Assembly: GCF_032118995.1 (NCBI RefSeq)
Contig: NC_092654.1
Location: 11,230,284 to 11,294,283, forward strand
DNA length: 64,000 nucleotides
Direction of reading: 5' to 3'
From: Asterias amurensis
Taxonomy: Eukaryota > Echinodermata > Asteroidea > Forcipulatida > Asteriidae
Part shown: positions 25,452-37,585 of the stretch, piece by piece
Layout: the number at the start of each line of letters is the position of its first letter
Position numbering within the stretch: position 1 is the stretch's first letter
Position numbers and translations under genes: made by a program
Notes under the pieces: model-generated
What the model was told of the DNA's origin: nothing
What the model saw: only the letters and a program-made list of their open reading frames with translations
Databases searched by the model: none

Positions 25452-25680
25452 GTGATATCAAACCCTGGACTAGACAAACCACCCTAAAGGCCAAGTCCCA
25501 CTGCAGTGATAACTAGAACGAGAAAGATAACGCAAAAATAACTCATTCCAGTGGTTGAATGAGCGTGTGCGTATTCTGCGTGGAGCAATTCAACCAATAG
25601 AATGCGTTCTCTTTGCGTCATGATCGTTATCATGACTCGGCCTTAACACAGGTCTACCTGCAGGTTGACTAATCTATATT

Positions 25681-26035
25681 GCAGCAATTTGTGGCATTTC
25701 ACGGCCTTGCGTTAAGAGCCCCGGATTCAAGCTCTGGTATTTCTGATCAGCAGAGTCTGAGTTCAAGGACACAAGTGTCATGACTGGGACGGTCCCAGTC
25801 ATGACACTTAAGCAAAACACTCAACTATGATTGCTTTGTAAAGTTGGGGAGGTAGTGCTTTCTGCTCAGCCAGGCTTCTGATGGATGATACCCACGCCTA
25901 CATCCGTATGGACTGTAAAGGGGGTAACCCTGTTTCAGCCCAAGATTAGGTGGCAACGGCCCCTAGAAAAATAGTTCATTTGCAGCAGACACCTTGAAGT
26001 GGCCTTCAGGCCTTGTGTGTCTAGCGACTAGCCTA
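25681..26035 (+). mobile_element. tRNA-derived SINE-like element
   Basis: A class II tRNA-like head (GGCCTTGCGTTAAGAGC... TGAGTTCAAGGA, an A-box/B-box arrangement) is followed by a non-tRNA body ending near CTTGTGTGTCTAGCGACTAG. A perfect inverted GTCATGACTGGGACGGTCCCAGTCATGAC lies within at about 25775-25803. Confidence 0.45.
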
Positions 26036-26215
26036 ACAAAATTATCTTCAATGATTAACCACACTACTTATTATAGTACTGGAAGATGTTCCATAATCTG
26101 TATTTGGGAAGCTTCAACATAAGTTTATCTGGTGTTTTGAGGCAATGGATAGCCCCTGCAGGCCCTGGCCTAATGCTACATGAGCTCACTGCTTGTAGGT
26201 CTGGACCTGATCTTG

Positions 26216-26347
26216 TTAGCTCAGTAACGTGTGAGTCTCAAACACATCTCTCCTTTGTTGAATCACTTTTCGTCTCCATCTCTTCTGAGCCGATCCAACA
26301 CGATCGATGTAAGAAGGTTTGCGAGTTCTTGATGATGACGTTACCTC
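26216..26347 (-). CDS. TMEM9: TMEM9 exon 5 (C-terminal tail)
   Basis: Acceptor TTTTTCACCAG|GAGG after a long pyrimidine run. The exon holds 43 codons and TAA (complement of 26216-26218). The tail has RVGSAQKRWRRKV..QRRDVFETHTLLS, which matches the conserved C-terminus of the family. Confidence 0.86.
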   Translation of the reverse strand, partial: EVTSSSRTRKPSYIDRVGSAQKRWRRKVIQQRRDVFETHTLLS

Positions 26348-29300
26348 CTGGTGAAAAAGAAAGAAAAAAAAAACCAAAAAGCCCCTTTAACTTCCTGCTG
26401 TGAATTTCTTTAGCTAGAATTGAAAAAAATCCACTTTAAATTTTAAGCAGTGCCATTTTTCACACTCTCAGAAAAGGTTAACAGGTTTATAAGAAAGGGA
26501 TTGCACTCACTCTCCTTAAAGGGTCTGTATACATTTGGTAATGACTCTGAAAGGTCAAATGGCAATAACAAACTTACTTGGTAAGAAGTATAGCAGCTTC
26601 GGACAGTATAATTTATTTGTTTGAACAAATTTTCACTTCAAAGTACTGTGGTTATGGAAAAAGATACCACTTTTTATCTCCCAAAATTTGAATCTGAGAA
26701 GAGTTACTGCAGTAACGCTTTGTAAGCAATCCCTTTAAAAATGAAGGTCTGCAGACTACCATCAAACAACTTACATCTGTTTCATGCAGCGTTCGCCGTT
26801 GATCTGCATGCCCCCTCTTTAACATACCAGGGTCCATGATCAATAAGGCAATAAGATACAGAACCAGTATCCCAGCAAAGACAATGAGGAAGACAACTAC
26901 GATCTGAAAACAAACATGAGATTAACAAAATGTTGGGTAAGATGATGGAAAATTTGGCCCCTCCCAGGCAAAAACTTTAAAAATCTTCATTTTGAGAAAA
27001 GATAAGAGATCAGCTGTTTTGCTGCAAAACAGGCCGAAAGTGTAACAAGAGGCCAAGATAGGAAATATGTTTTCATCCATACATAGTATGCGTTTGAAAC
27101 TTTGAAAATGAGGAAGAAATTATCATAAACACAAGCACTTTCCAGTTTGAATGGGGAGGATTTTCCATGGAGCTGTGGAAGTGCAATCCAATGGGATCCT
27201 GAGATAATTTACAGCAAGATGATGACAACATCCTGAGATAAGTTATCTTGGAAGACGACAGCTTGAAAATCAATTACACTTTATCTAAGGATGACGAAAT
27301 CTTGAAAGTAGAATGTTTTCTTCCCAAGGTAATTTATCAGGCGTTCGCAAAATTTTTATGTGTTCTCAATCCCCAAATGAATTATCTCGGGAAGCTGACA
27401 TACAGCAGTTGGGGGTGTCGCCATCCCAAGAGAAGATAAAATATATTGGGAAGACGACATCTTTCTTCAGGATGTTGTCAAACCAAGATAAAGGAGAACG
27501 CTGATTAACTCTCATAAACCTTGCTATCGGTTGGTGGTCTAGTTGGTAAGACACTGCTCTAGAATTGCAATGGTTGTGGGTCCTAATCCCACCCGAGTAA
27601 TATGCCTGTGAATTTTGTTTTCACAGAGCTCAAGAAAGTGCTGAGTATACAGTGCTAACACACATTGGTGTATATGGGTAAAAACCCAAATTAATATTCT
27701 CATAATCCTCTTACCTCGATGGTGATCGTATTTCTTTCTTCATAGTGGCATTCACACCTCAAGCATTCCAACTCACTCCTCTTTGTAACGTGCTCACAAG
27801 TACTTTAAAGGAAATTAAGAACATGTAAGAATTAAAAGGTAGGGTCATGCATCGGTTTCTGGTTAAAGGAACACGTTGCCTTGGACCGGTCGAGTTGGTC
27901 TTTGAAAAGCGTTTGTAACCGTTTTTTATAAAATGCATATGGGTAGAAAGATGTTGTAAAAGTAGAATACAATGATCCACACAAACATGCCTCGAAATTG
28001 CGTGGTTTTCCTTTTACCTTGTCGACTAAGGGTCGGCCATTTATGGGGGTCAAAATTTTGACTCCCATAAATGGCCGACCATGTTAGTTCGCACAGTAGA
28101 AGGAAAACCACGCAATTTCGAGGCAAACTTGTGTGGATCATTGTATTCTACTTTTAAAACATCTTTCCAACCATATGCATTTTATAAAAAATGGTTACAA
28201 ACGCTTTTGTTTTGACCAACTTGTCCGATCCAAGGCAACGTGTTCCTTTAACGTAATGCTCAGTTGTTTCAGATATCAATAAAGACTTATTGGGTTGATG
28301 TACATGTATAGACCTTTTCATCAATCAATTTAACATTTCAAATAATACAAGAAAATTGTCAGAAAATTGCCAAATTTTAAAACGTGGTTCGTCGGAGCTC
28401 TTACTGGCTTCTAAGATTTGTTTACTGACTTACCATTCTACAGCAGGTAGAGTGACGACTGTTACATTCACAGGCTTGCCTGGACATACACACTTACAAC
28501 GATTATCCTCAAACTGTGCCTGTAGGTCGAATTGAAGACAGTAAATCTCTCATTTATTATTTTTATTTATCTAGTTATTGTATTATTAATTACCCTTGGA
28601 TCTGATGTCCTCTCAGCAAAACACTCCTCTTCAAAATTGGATAATGGGGTGATTTTGTCTTAACAAATTTCCTATTATAGCTCCATCTGATAAATGTTAA
28701 ACGGTTTTACTGAGCGCCCCTCGACCTTTTCAATCAAAATGAGGGCAACCGCTAATAATTCAATAAACATAAATTGGTACCAAACTCAGTAAAATTGGTT
28801 GATATTTGTGATTTGGGAAGGGGGGAATTGGAACATGTACCTAATAAGCAATCCAAGATTCCACAAACCTACCATACTTGTTCATGATTGCTGAACAAAA
28901 TAAGGTTTGATTACCTGTTTCTTTTTAGGCTTGAATTACATCATGGGGGAACAACTGCAGAAGTAGACCTTGAATTTGACCATGTCATACATCTTTCTTA
29001 CTATATATACAAGGTACACTCACTCAGCAGTCATTGTACACTCAACAATTACTGCAAATATTAGTTTTAATAATGAGCATTACAGTAACATTGCAGTTTG
29101 CTAAAATTGCTAGCCAACAGTGTTAGTCTGAGTGATAGTTGCATAATATCATGATCATTGTGATGGTATTGTGACAGTGATGTAACTAACGGTATAACTT
29201 TGACTTTATGAACCATCATGGAACAATAAACTTGCTCCAGCTACATGCCTAACTAACACAATGACTTCTATTTTATCCAAACAGACTGTTAGTGTTACAA

Positions 29301-29515
29301 ACACTAACAGTTAACACTGCCATGTCATAACTACAGCGTTAGGGTTAGTGTTATTAATATCACTCAGTCACTGACTGTGTGCTGTCACTGTCATTTTCAA
29401 TCAAAGAATGTCATGCATTCGTATGTCCAATTGTAATAATACAAACCTTTGAGACTCCAAAGCACAAGATAATCACCAAAACTAAGGAGAGTGCCGTTCC
29501 CGCTGTTGTAGTCAT
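26216..29515 (-). CDS. TMEM9: TMEM9-family lysosomal/endosomal membrane protein, five exons
   Basis: Spliced minus-strand CDS: 29515-29447, 28519-28434, 27802-27715, 26903-26775 and 26347-26216. This is 504 nt (167 aa), with all junctions GT-AG and in phase. Vertebrate TMEM9/TMEM9B are about 180-200 aa type I glycoproteins of late endosomes and lysosomes, linked to v-ATPase, CLC exchangers and Wnt signalling. Visible here: a signal peptide (about 1-23, hydrophobic core ALSLVLVIILCFGV); a Cys-rich luminal part with C31-x-C-x-C, an N41-V-T glycosylation sequon and the family hallmark C65-x-x-C-E-C-x-Y-E-E-R; a membrane helix at about 82-104, followed by M-D-P; and a basic cytosolic tail ending R-R-D-V-F-x-T-H-x-L-L-S, as in the family. 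The luminal loop is about ten residues shorter than in vertebrates. The start ATG has A at -3. It could be the ancestor of TMEM9 and TMEM9B rather than a strict orthologue of either. Confidence 0.9.
26517..26737. mobile_element. short inverted-repeat element in TMEM9 intron 4
   Basis: Starts AAAGGGTCTGTATACATTTGG and ends near GCAATCCCTTTAA. It resembles the MITE A style (ACTTGGTAAGAAG, AAATTTTCACTTCA) but is not one of the clear copies. Confidence 0.4.
26775..26903 (-). CDS. TMEM9: TMEM9 exon 4 (transmembrane helix)
   Basis: Acceptor TTTTCAG|AT, donor ACAGAT|GTAAGT, exactly 43 codons. It begins IVVVFLIVFAGILVLYLIA and continues through the MDP turn to a charged cytosolic segment. Confidence 0.87.
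27529..27697 (+). mobile_element. tRNA-derived SINE in TMEM9 intron 3
   Basis: A-box-like TGGTCTAGTTGGTAAGAC and B-box-like GTGGGTCCTAATCCCACC lie about 30 bp apart, followed by a conserved tail (TTTTCACAG, TGCTGAGTATACAGTGCTAA, GGTGTATATGGGTAAAAACC). The same element occurs reversed at 50454, 53040 and 53296. Confidence 0.7.
27715..27802 (-). CDS. TMEM9: TMEM9 exon 3 (Cys-rich CEC motif)
   Basis: Acceptor TTTAAAG|TA (weak pyrimidine tract), donor ATCGAG|GTAAGA. It encodes residues ending CLRCECHYEERNTITIE, the most diagnostic block of the family. Confidence 0.87.
27863..28251. mobile_element. MITE family B in TMEM9 intron 2
   Basis: TTAAAGGAACACGTTGCC at the left and GGCAACGTGTTCCTTTAA at the right; central palindrome GGTCGGCCATTTATGG... 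near 28033-28080. Confidence 0.88.
28434..28519 (-). CDS. TMEM9: TMEM9 exon 2 (luminal CxCxC)
   Basis: Acceptor CCTACAG|GC, donor GAATG|GTAAGT, phase 2 out. It encodes AQFEDNRCKCVCPGKPVNVT and a following short hydrophobic-polar stretch. The split codon TG+T gives Cys52. Confidence 0.87.
28520..29446 (-). other. TMEM9 intron 1
   Basis: Unique-looking AT-rich sequence with scattered GTTAGTGTTA/TAACACTAAC words between 29110 and 29355. No element was identified. Confidence 0.6.
29447..29515 (-). CDS. TMEM9: TMEM9 exon 1 (signal peptide)
   Basis: The exon holds 23 whole codons from ATG (complement of 29513-29515) to Ser-Lys. The donor is AAAG|GTTTGT, phase 0. It encodes almost exactly the signal peptide. 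Confidence 0.85.
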
Positions 29516-29702
29516 TTTAAAAATGTAAAATATACGTTTTTTGCAAAATCACATGAGACGATGATCAGAAAAAGTCTACCGACTGATGTTGTTGTTCCGC
29601 GTCTTAGAGCGCCCTCTTCTGACATTATTTTCGTCTCAGCCGAAAATATTAAATGTCGCCCTCAATCGCTAGTTGTTTTTGTGTGCCCTTTAATTTTTCA
29701 AC
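29516..29702. promoter_or_regulatory. shared bidirectional promoter of TMEM9 and STRAP
   Basis: Only 187 bp separate the TMEM9 start codon (minus, 29515) from the STRAP start codon (plus, 29703). This space must hold both 5' leaders and both start sites unless one gene has an unseen upstream non-coding exon. No TATA box is evident in either direction. Two GCGCCCTC/GTCGCCCTC-like segments (near 29610 and 29655) are the most GC-rich parts. Confidence 0.65.
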
Positions 29703-29820
29703 ATGGCTACCACATTGAGGCAAATTCCGTTGAGTTGCAGCGGCCACACGAGGCCTGTTGTTCATTTAGATTTCAGCGGAATCACACCAGATGGGTACTT
29801 CTTAATTAGTGCTTGCAAAG
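29703..29820 (+). CDS. STRAP: STRAP exon 1
   Basis: From ATG, encoding [20 protein letters not shown] and the rest of blade 1, to TGCAAAG|GTGAGA, phase 1. The first codons match the family N-terminus. Confidence 0.93.
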
Positions 29821-32800
29821 GTGAGAAATATTGGAAGAAATTAAGAATATGATGGCGGAGTTTCTCATAAGACACACTGACACAGGAACGTGTCGTAACG
29901 TACGCCGTGTGCATTTTGCATTGCTCTTTTTTTTGCAGTGATCTTTTCATCATCATCATCATGTCATTGTCAATTCATTCATTTCTTCACAAGTCAAATG
30001 TCACTTGTCAGACCATGCAGACAGTCGTACGTTTTTTTTTTAGAATGGCATAAATACCGTAAACACATCGTCAACATAAATAGTATATTAACTTCAACAC
30101 CAAACGCCTTGCTGGGGAGCAAAAATTTCTTTACCAAATATAATTAATAAATAATTTAAAATAAAAATAAAAAAGTTTCCAAATGGCCCCACCACTTTCT
30201 CATTCGATATGAAATAATCTAATTTACCTCAATTAGATATTTCTGTAAAACTTTATGAAAAAGTGGTAGCGCCATCATTGTTGGCCTATATACGGTAAGT
30301 TTTCCGCTTTCGTTAATAATGAGCTATGCCTGCCAAAATACAACAAACACGCGGGCTCTTCTCGTCTGTGGCTGAGGTAAAAAGATTACATAAAGCACGG
30401 ATTGGGTATTTTTTCGGAGTAACTATAGAATACAGGTACACTCGGAGCTCTATCTGTGCCTCCGCGGAGGCGGAGTCGCGGCCACGTACGTTTTAAGTAA
30501 CTTGGTCGTAGCATGGAGGAAGAAAATAGCTGGTCGTACTATACTACTTGATTGTATTGAGTGCGATTGATGAATACAACAGATAAAATGTTAGGGTCGT
30601 AGGGAGTCAAAGTGTGACGTGAGTGGTGAGGTAGGTGAAGCAGCCGATAGAGGGCGTTTTAGGAAGACGTGCATTTGATGCAATCGTGAAGACGGGGAAG
30701 CTGGAGGCGCGGAGTCGCAGAAAATAGCTGGTCGTACTATACTACTTGATTGTATTGAGTGCGATTGATGAATACAACAGATAAAATGTTAGGGTCGTAG
30801 GGAGTCAAAGTGTGACGTGAGTGGTGAGGTAGGTGAAGCAGCCGATAGAGGGCGTTTTAGGAAGACGTGCATTTGATGCAATCGTGAAGACGGGGAAGCT
30901 GGAGGCGCGGAGTCGCGGTGTTGACAATGGCCGATAGAGGGCATCTTTAGGAAGACGAGCATATATGACGAATCGTGAAGACGGGGAAGGTGGAGGCGCG
31001 GAGTCGCGTTGTTGGCAATGGCCGATAGAGGGCGTTTTTAGGAAGACGGGCATTTGATGCAATCGTGAAGACAGGGAAGGTGGAGGCGCGGAGACGCGGT
31101 GTGGACAAAGGCCGATAGAGGGCGTCTTTAGGAAGACGAGCATATGATGCAATCGTGAAGAAGGGGAAGGTGGAGGCGCGGAGGCGCGGTCGGGCTTTCT
31201 TTCCCTTTTTTAAATAATCCTCTAATGGGGTCAAGTGTATGAGGGCAGTATTAATAATTGTACGAATTCGGGCTTTCTTTCCCTTGTTTAAATAATCCTC
31301 TGTTGGGGTCAAGTGTATTAGGGCAATGTTAATAATTGTACGGAATTCGGACTTTCTTTCCCTTTTTTAAATAATCCTCTAATGGGGTCAAGTGTATTGG
31401 GGCAATAATAATTGTACGGAATTCGGGCTTTCCCTTTCCCTTTTGTTTAAATCCTCTAATAAGGTCAAATTTATGAGGGCAATATTAATTATTGTACGGA
31501 ATTCGGGCTTTCTTTCCCTTTTTTAAATAATCCTCTATTGGGGTCAAGTGTATTAGGGCAATGTTTATTATTGTACGGAATTCGGGCTTTCTTTCCCTTT
31601 TTTTAAATAATCCTCTAATGGGGTCAAGTGTATGAGAGCAAAATTAATAATTGTACGGAATTCGGGCTTTCTTTCCCTTTTTTTAAATAATCCTCTAATG
31701 GGGTCAAGTGTATGAGAGCAAAATTAATAATTGTACGGAATTCGGGCTTTCTTTCCCTTTTTTAAGTAATCCTCTATTGTATTAGGACTCGGCCTTTAAT
31801 TATTTCCCTTTTGGAAATAATCCTCTTTTGGGGTAATATGTAGTACGGCAATATTAATAATACGGAGTTCCCATAATTATTGAAATAATCATCTAATGGT
31901 CTTGTGAGTTATCGTATAAAATAAATTGACAACACAGCTGCGCATTAGCTATAGCGCTGTTGTGCATCTTCCAGAGTGCCCTCTAGGTTGCCAAATATTT
32001 ATAGTTAAGCAACAGAGCGCGACCTCAACTCCAGTGTACTGTGTACGTATGAACGTCACCGCGACTCCGTCTCCACGGAGGCGCATTGGAAGCTTCGAAG
32101 TGTACCTGCATTCTATAGTTGTGCCATTTTTTCTTTGCAGGACGAACGTTTGCAAATACGTGCATGGTGGGTACTTCTAGAAACTATAAGAAGGCTCCCC
32201 TGCGAGCCTCCCCTGCGAGCCTTATACTTTAGGGGTCTCATATTTAGGGCCTCCTTAACGCTTTACGTTTTTCAAATCAGCGTTGATGGGTGAAAGTTTT
32301 ACGTCCGTTAGCAAGCCAGAACTGAAGTTTCCTGTGTACTGTACACCTAACTAAAGCTTTCCCCAACCTACTTAATATACATTCATGAGGCTTGCATTTC
32401 CTTTTCGTTGAGTGAAATTAAAACACATCGTCAAAAAATACAATTTTCTGCTGTAGGGCACATTTCACAAAGAAAACTTCACAAGATTGCAAGAGGCAAG
32501 TTACGTGGGAAACACGTTTGAGGTTTTTATTGCTCGAAACTCTGGCTCAAAAAAATACAAACTGCATTTAAAATGACAAAACACGAAAAACATGACATTT
32601 TAGTCTTGCAATGTGATCAATATCAGCAGAACTTTAATTTTTTAAATCAATTTTGGGGGAAATTTTGTGGTGGGCTGCAGTCTATTTTTCAGCTGAAGTG
32701 CCGGGCGGAAATTGTCAGTGCTGGGCGGGCCCGCCCACCGCCGCCCACCGTGGCTACAACGCTGTCTCCAACCGTATGCAATTTATTAAAAAACGGTTAC

Positions 32801-35800
32801 AAATGCTTTTTATAGACCAACTTGTCCGATCCAAGGCAGCGTGTTCATTTTTTTTTAAAGTCACACACACAGGCCTGATACTTCATGGAGGCAAAAAGGC
32901 GATTGCCTTCATGCCCCCAGTCATTGCCTTGGTGCCCATGAAATGCTACAGTAGAAAGTAAAAATTTCCTCACATTTTGCATTGTACGCATATTTTGTAC
33001 TATGGGTTAAAGGAATTAAACCAATACAGGAGAAGTTTATTTGACTAGCCGTCTTTAGCATTGCATTTATTATTATTGATCCTGTTGATTGTATTTTTGA
33101 ATGCTCGTCCTTTATTAATTAGAGGACCGGCTCTCCTTCCCTTGTCTCTACATGTATTCAAAATTGTTTAGAGGCCAATTGATAACAGTAATCTCATCAT
33201 ATCCTTACTTACATGTACCTATCCATCGGTGGATTTTTCTTTCTTTTCTCTTTAGATGGAAAGCCAATGCTCAGACAAGGCGAGACTGGTGACTGGGTCG
33301 GAACATTCGATGGTCACAAGGGGGCAGTCTGGGGAGCAACGTTAAATTTTGAGGCATCAAAGGCTGCAACTGGTGCTGCAGACTTTACTGCGTGAGTCAC
33401 TACCTTTCCAAGCTCCCCCCCCCTTCCTACCAACACTCAAGTCTCTCCATGGCACCAATACCCTCTACCGACACCCAAGCTCCCTTTATTGGGGACATTT
33501 TTTGACAGTCTGGCTGCTGTTCGTTTTTCTTCACTTTTATCTTCGCCTTTAATCCCAAACCACATCCAAGTAAAGCCTTTAACTAAAGTGCTGTAAGGTA
33601 AAATCTTTGTGGCATTCTGCATGCAAAAATGTTGGCAACTCTGCTTGACCCTTTTGTTATTGACAAAAGCTAACATGGATGCATGTTATAAATGTTACAG
33701 ACCAGATTGTCAAGAACCATGGGCTGATTTCACAAAGAATTAGGACTAGTCCTTACTTAGTGACAGTCCTAGGAGGTGTTAAAACCCTGAGGCTAGTCCT
33801 TAGTTAGGACGAGTAACTCGTCCTTCGAGATGAGAATAGTCTTAACTCTTTGTGAAATCCACCCCATGCCACTTAGGTCTTCCCCAGACCTTATCCCCCC
33901 TCCCAAGCACTCCAAAAGCAGCAACACTTAGTGTGTAGTTTTAGCAATCTCATTATACACAGCAAATGAGGCAATATTGTAATGGGTTGTTATCCCGTGG
34001 ATTTTATCAGCTCAAAAGTAAAGCAATAGATTCCAGCCATATTTGTTTTTATAGATTGTTAGACCAGTGACTCTTGACTCGTTTTTTTCTATTGTTATTT
34101 CAGGAAAGTTTGGGATCCAATTACGGGAGATGAACTTCACAGCTTTGCGCATAAACACATCGTCAAGTCAGTTCAGTTCTCAAAGGTATGTACAGTATGT
34201 ATGGCCGTTTCCAAATTTGGTGGCTGAGGCTTGGTCACCATATTGACATGTTTTGAAGCATTTATGGCCCTAGCAATCCACTTAGCAATAGGTGTAGCCA
34301 CAGCCGCCAAGTTCAGATACTGCCAATTCTACGGTGAAGACGTAAAAAACTTCATCACTAACTTATTTTGTTTTACCTTCAAATCATCATTCATAAATAC
34401 CTTGGACAGTTTGTCCATTCTGATGGGTCTAGAGGAGATGGCTGTGGTAGGCGAAATATCATTCAACTTGAGTGATCATTTCAAAATTCTGCAGGCACAA
34501 GAGGAAGCCACAATAGTCGACCCAACTCTTCATGAGGAACTCGAGGGACTCCGTGATGTTCCGGTGACAACCTTCAAGACCACCACTGGAGGTACAGTTC
34601 GGGGCAAGAACATTCTGGTTGACTCCGATAGCTAAACATACACCATGAAATGGAAGAAGGACCCCACTTCTCCATTCTCTGCATGGGTGTGTGGCGTTGC
34701 CCCATGTCTGTTCTTCAGTATGGTGATCATTTTAGGTTTGAACAAAACAAAAATGACCTTCACCCTGCCGGAGGAATGGTTGCTGTGGCTGTGAACGTTG
34801 CAGTGAAGAAGGCCCCCAGCCAGCGACATGGTGGAAGAAGTGTTGACTGAAATGGTGCCTGCTGATGCTCCCGTCGCCTGCCCAAGACCAAGCAACCTTA
34901 CACGTGCTGCCAACAGAGCTCGTCAAAGTAAGTGTCTCAAAGAACTTCCAGCTCAGGATGGCAAGCATCCGGAAGGATATCTTCAGAAGGATTTTCATGT
35001 TGGGGAATCCTGGCATGTAATATTTCCAACCCCAGAGGAGATGGCGCCATTTAGACGGTACCTTCAAGATAGTGAAACGTCCATTCTATCAGTTATCTAC
35101 CATCCATGCTTTTGCAAAGGTGTCTCCGGTGAACAGAAGGAGGTGCCAGTAGCATACTGCTTCATGGGAAGTCGGGCCAAGAAGGACTACAAGCAGGTAT
35201 TCAAGCGGAGCCTGCCATCCGGAAGTCGGAACCTGGCAGAGGTGGTAGTTGACTTCAAGAAGGCGATCTGTTCAGCCCCATGCAGCTGTGAAGGGGTGCC
35301 TCTTCAATTAGACTTGAGCGGTTTGGCGCCAGTGTCAAGCCTTTGGTCTGGTGATACCCTTCAAGTATCAGGAGTGGCAGCACGTTAATCTGGAGGTCGC
35401 ATGGTCCAAACCCTGCTCTAGTCAAATTTCATCCCCAAATTACCTCAAATTTACCCAGTCAGTTTCCCTTGTGGTTTAATATTTGATGATTTTAAGAAGG
35501 AAGTATTTGATGAAGATCATAATATCTATTGGCAAATTGGCAATACAACGACAAGAATATCGCAACCAATGTAAAGTAGTTAGGAATTTGATCAACCAGG
35601 CAAAGATCATCCATTATTCATCTCAAGTACAAGAATCCTCAGGAGATCAAAAGAAGCTCTTCAAGATAATTGGTAAGTTGTTGCTCAAACCCAAAACCCT
35701 TGTCCTTCCATCCACCTACAATGACCAGGACTTAGCAAATGAGTTCCAGAAATTCTTTGTCACCAAGATTTCAGACATCCGCTCATCATTTTCATCAGTC

Positions 35801-37536
35801 CCTTACAACGTACCGCAGACATTGCCACATCTTCAACCAGAGTGTAGACTATCTGTGTTTGAGCCTGCCACTGTTGCTGAGATTCAAAGGGTTATTATGA
35901 AATCTCCTTCAAAATCCTGTGAGCTGGATCCAGTATCAACATCCATGATAAAGCAAAACATTGATATATTTGTACCCTACATCACTAAGCTTGTAAACGA
36001 ATCTCTCAGTTCCGGTTGTTTCCCCGATAGCCTCAAAGTTTCCTACATCAGGCCGCTCATCAAGAAACCAAACCTGGACAAGGAGATATTCAAAAACTAC
36101 AGACCGGTTGCAAACTTAAAATATCTTGGAAAAGTCATCGAACGAGTAGTGTCATCACGTATTTCTGATCACATTCATACTTTCAACCTGTCCGACGTGT
36201 TCCAGTCAGCATACAAGCCTTTCCATGGGACCGAGGCTGCACTAGTCCGTGTGAGCAACGATATTCTCTCTTCTATGGACAATGGTAACCTTACAGCACT
36301 AGTCCTGCTAGACTTGAGTGCTGCTTTTGACACTGTTGATCATAACATCCTTCTCTCTCGGCTCCAGAATCACCTTGGCATAGAGGACACAGCCCTAGCA
36401 TGGTGCAAATCGTATCTCCACAACAGAACTCAGCATGTATGTATTGGCACTGCGATATCCGACCCTGTTGTTTTGAACTACTCTGTGCCACAGGGGTCGG
36501 TACTCGGCCCGCAGTGGTTTACGCTGTACACTTTACCGATTCGTGACATCATCCTCAAGTTTAATCTGAATTACCATGTGTACGCAGACGACACTCAGCT
36601 ATACATCACGTTTAAATCTTCTCAAGAAAACGCCAATGCATCTATTGCAAGACTTGAGAAATGCATCCAAGAGATTCAACGTTGGACACAACAAAACTTC
36701 CTGAAGTTAAATGATGATAAGACAGAGTTCCTTTTATTTGGGTCACGTCAACAGTTAACTAAGGTTTCAGTGCCATACATCTCCATCGGTGATGCTCGGA
36801 TAGCTCCCTCGCTGAAAGCTCGGAACTTAGGGGTTATTTTTGATTCATCGATGACACTTCAGCCACACATCAACAACATTGTTCGTTTATCATCATATCA
36901 CATCAGGAATATAGGTAAGATTCGCAAGTACTTGGACAAAAGTGCCACTGAAAAGGTCATTCACGCATTTGTTACTTCTCGTCTTGACAACGGCAATGCT
37001 CTTCTCTACAGTCTTCCTAACAACCAGATTTCCCGACTTCAACGGCTCCAAAATACTGCTGCTCGCATTGTGACACTGTCTAGAAAATCCTGTTCTATCA
37101 CCCCCATTCTGAAACAACTACACTGGCTCCCTATCTCTCAACGAATCATCTTCAAGCTGATGCTCATTGTCCACAAAGCTCTAAATGGCAAGGCTCCCCA
37201 CTATATTTCTGAACTGCTTCAAGTTTACACTCCTTCAAGGAATCTTCGATCAAGTTCCATGCTTCTCCTCATTGAACCCAAGTCTCGACACTCATGGGGT
37301 GACAGGTCTTTTTCTGTAGCCGCGCCACGCATTTGGAACTCTCTACCACTTAATCTTCGATCTTGTCTTTGTACCGCAAAATTCAAGTCTCTTCTCAAAA
37401 CTTATCTTATGTCACAGGTTTTCAATGACTAATTTTGTTGTGTCTGTTTTTCTTTGTGTTGTGTTTTTGTTTTGTTTTGTTTTGGTTTACTGCGCCTTGA
37501 ACACCCAGCAGGGTGGATATGTGCGCATTACAAGTC

Positions 37537-37585
<49 letters not shown>

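Larger units (their letters stand above)
22753..26215. other. spacer between the bHLH gene and TMEM9
   Basis: The two genes converge here. The spacer should contain both 3' UTRs, but no polyadenylation signal could be placed with confidence. It contains MITE-like, family E and SINE-like elements. Confidence 0.6.

Noticed and set aside
31926..32180. 84-codon frame after the minisatellites
   Set aside because: Short, repeat-adjacent, in STRAP intron 1, with no recognised content.
34231..34635. Alternative STRAP exon or separate gene in intron 3
   Set aside because: The downstream frames belong to a decayed FLYWCH/MULE element and the STRAP frame continues cleanly at 37732.
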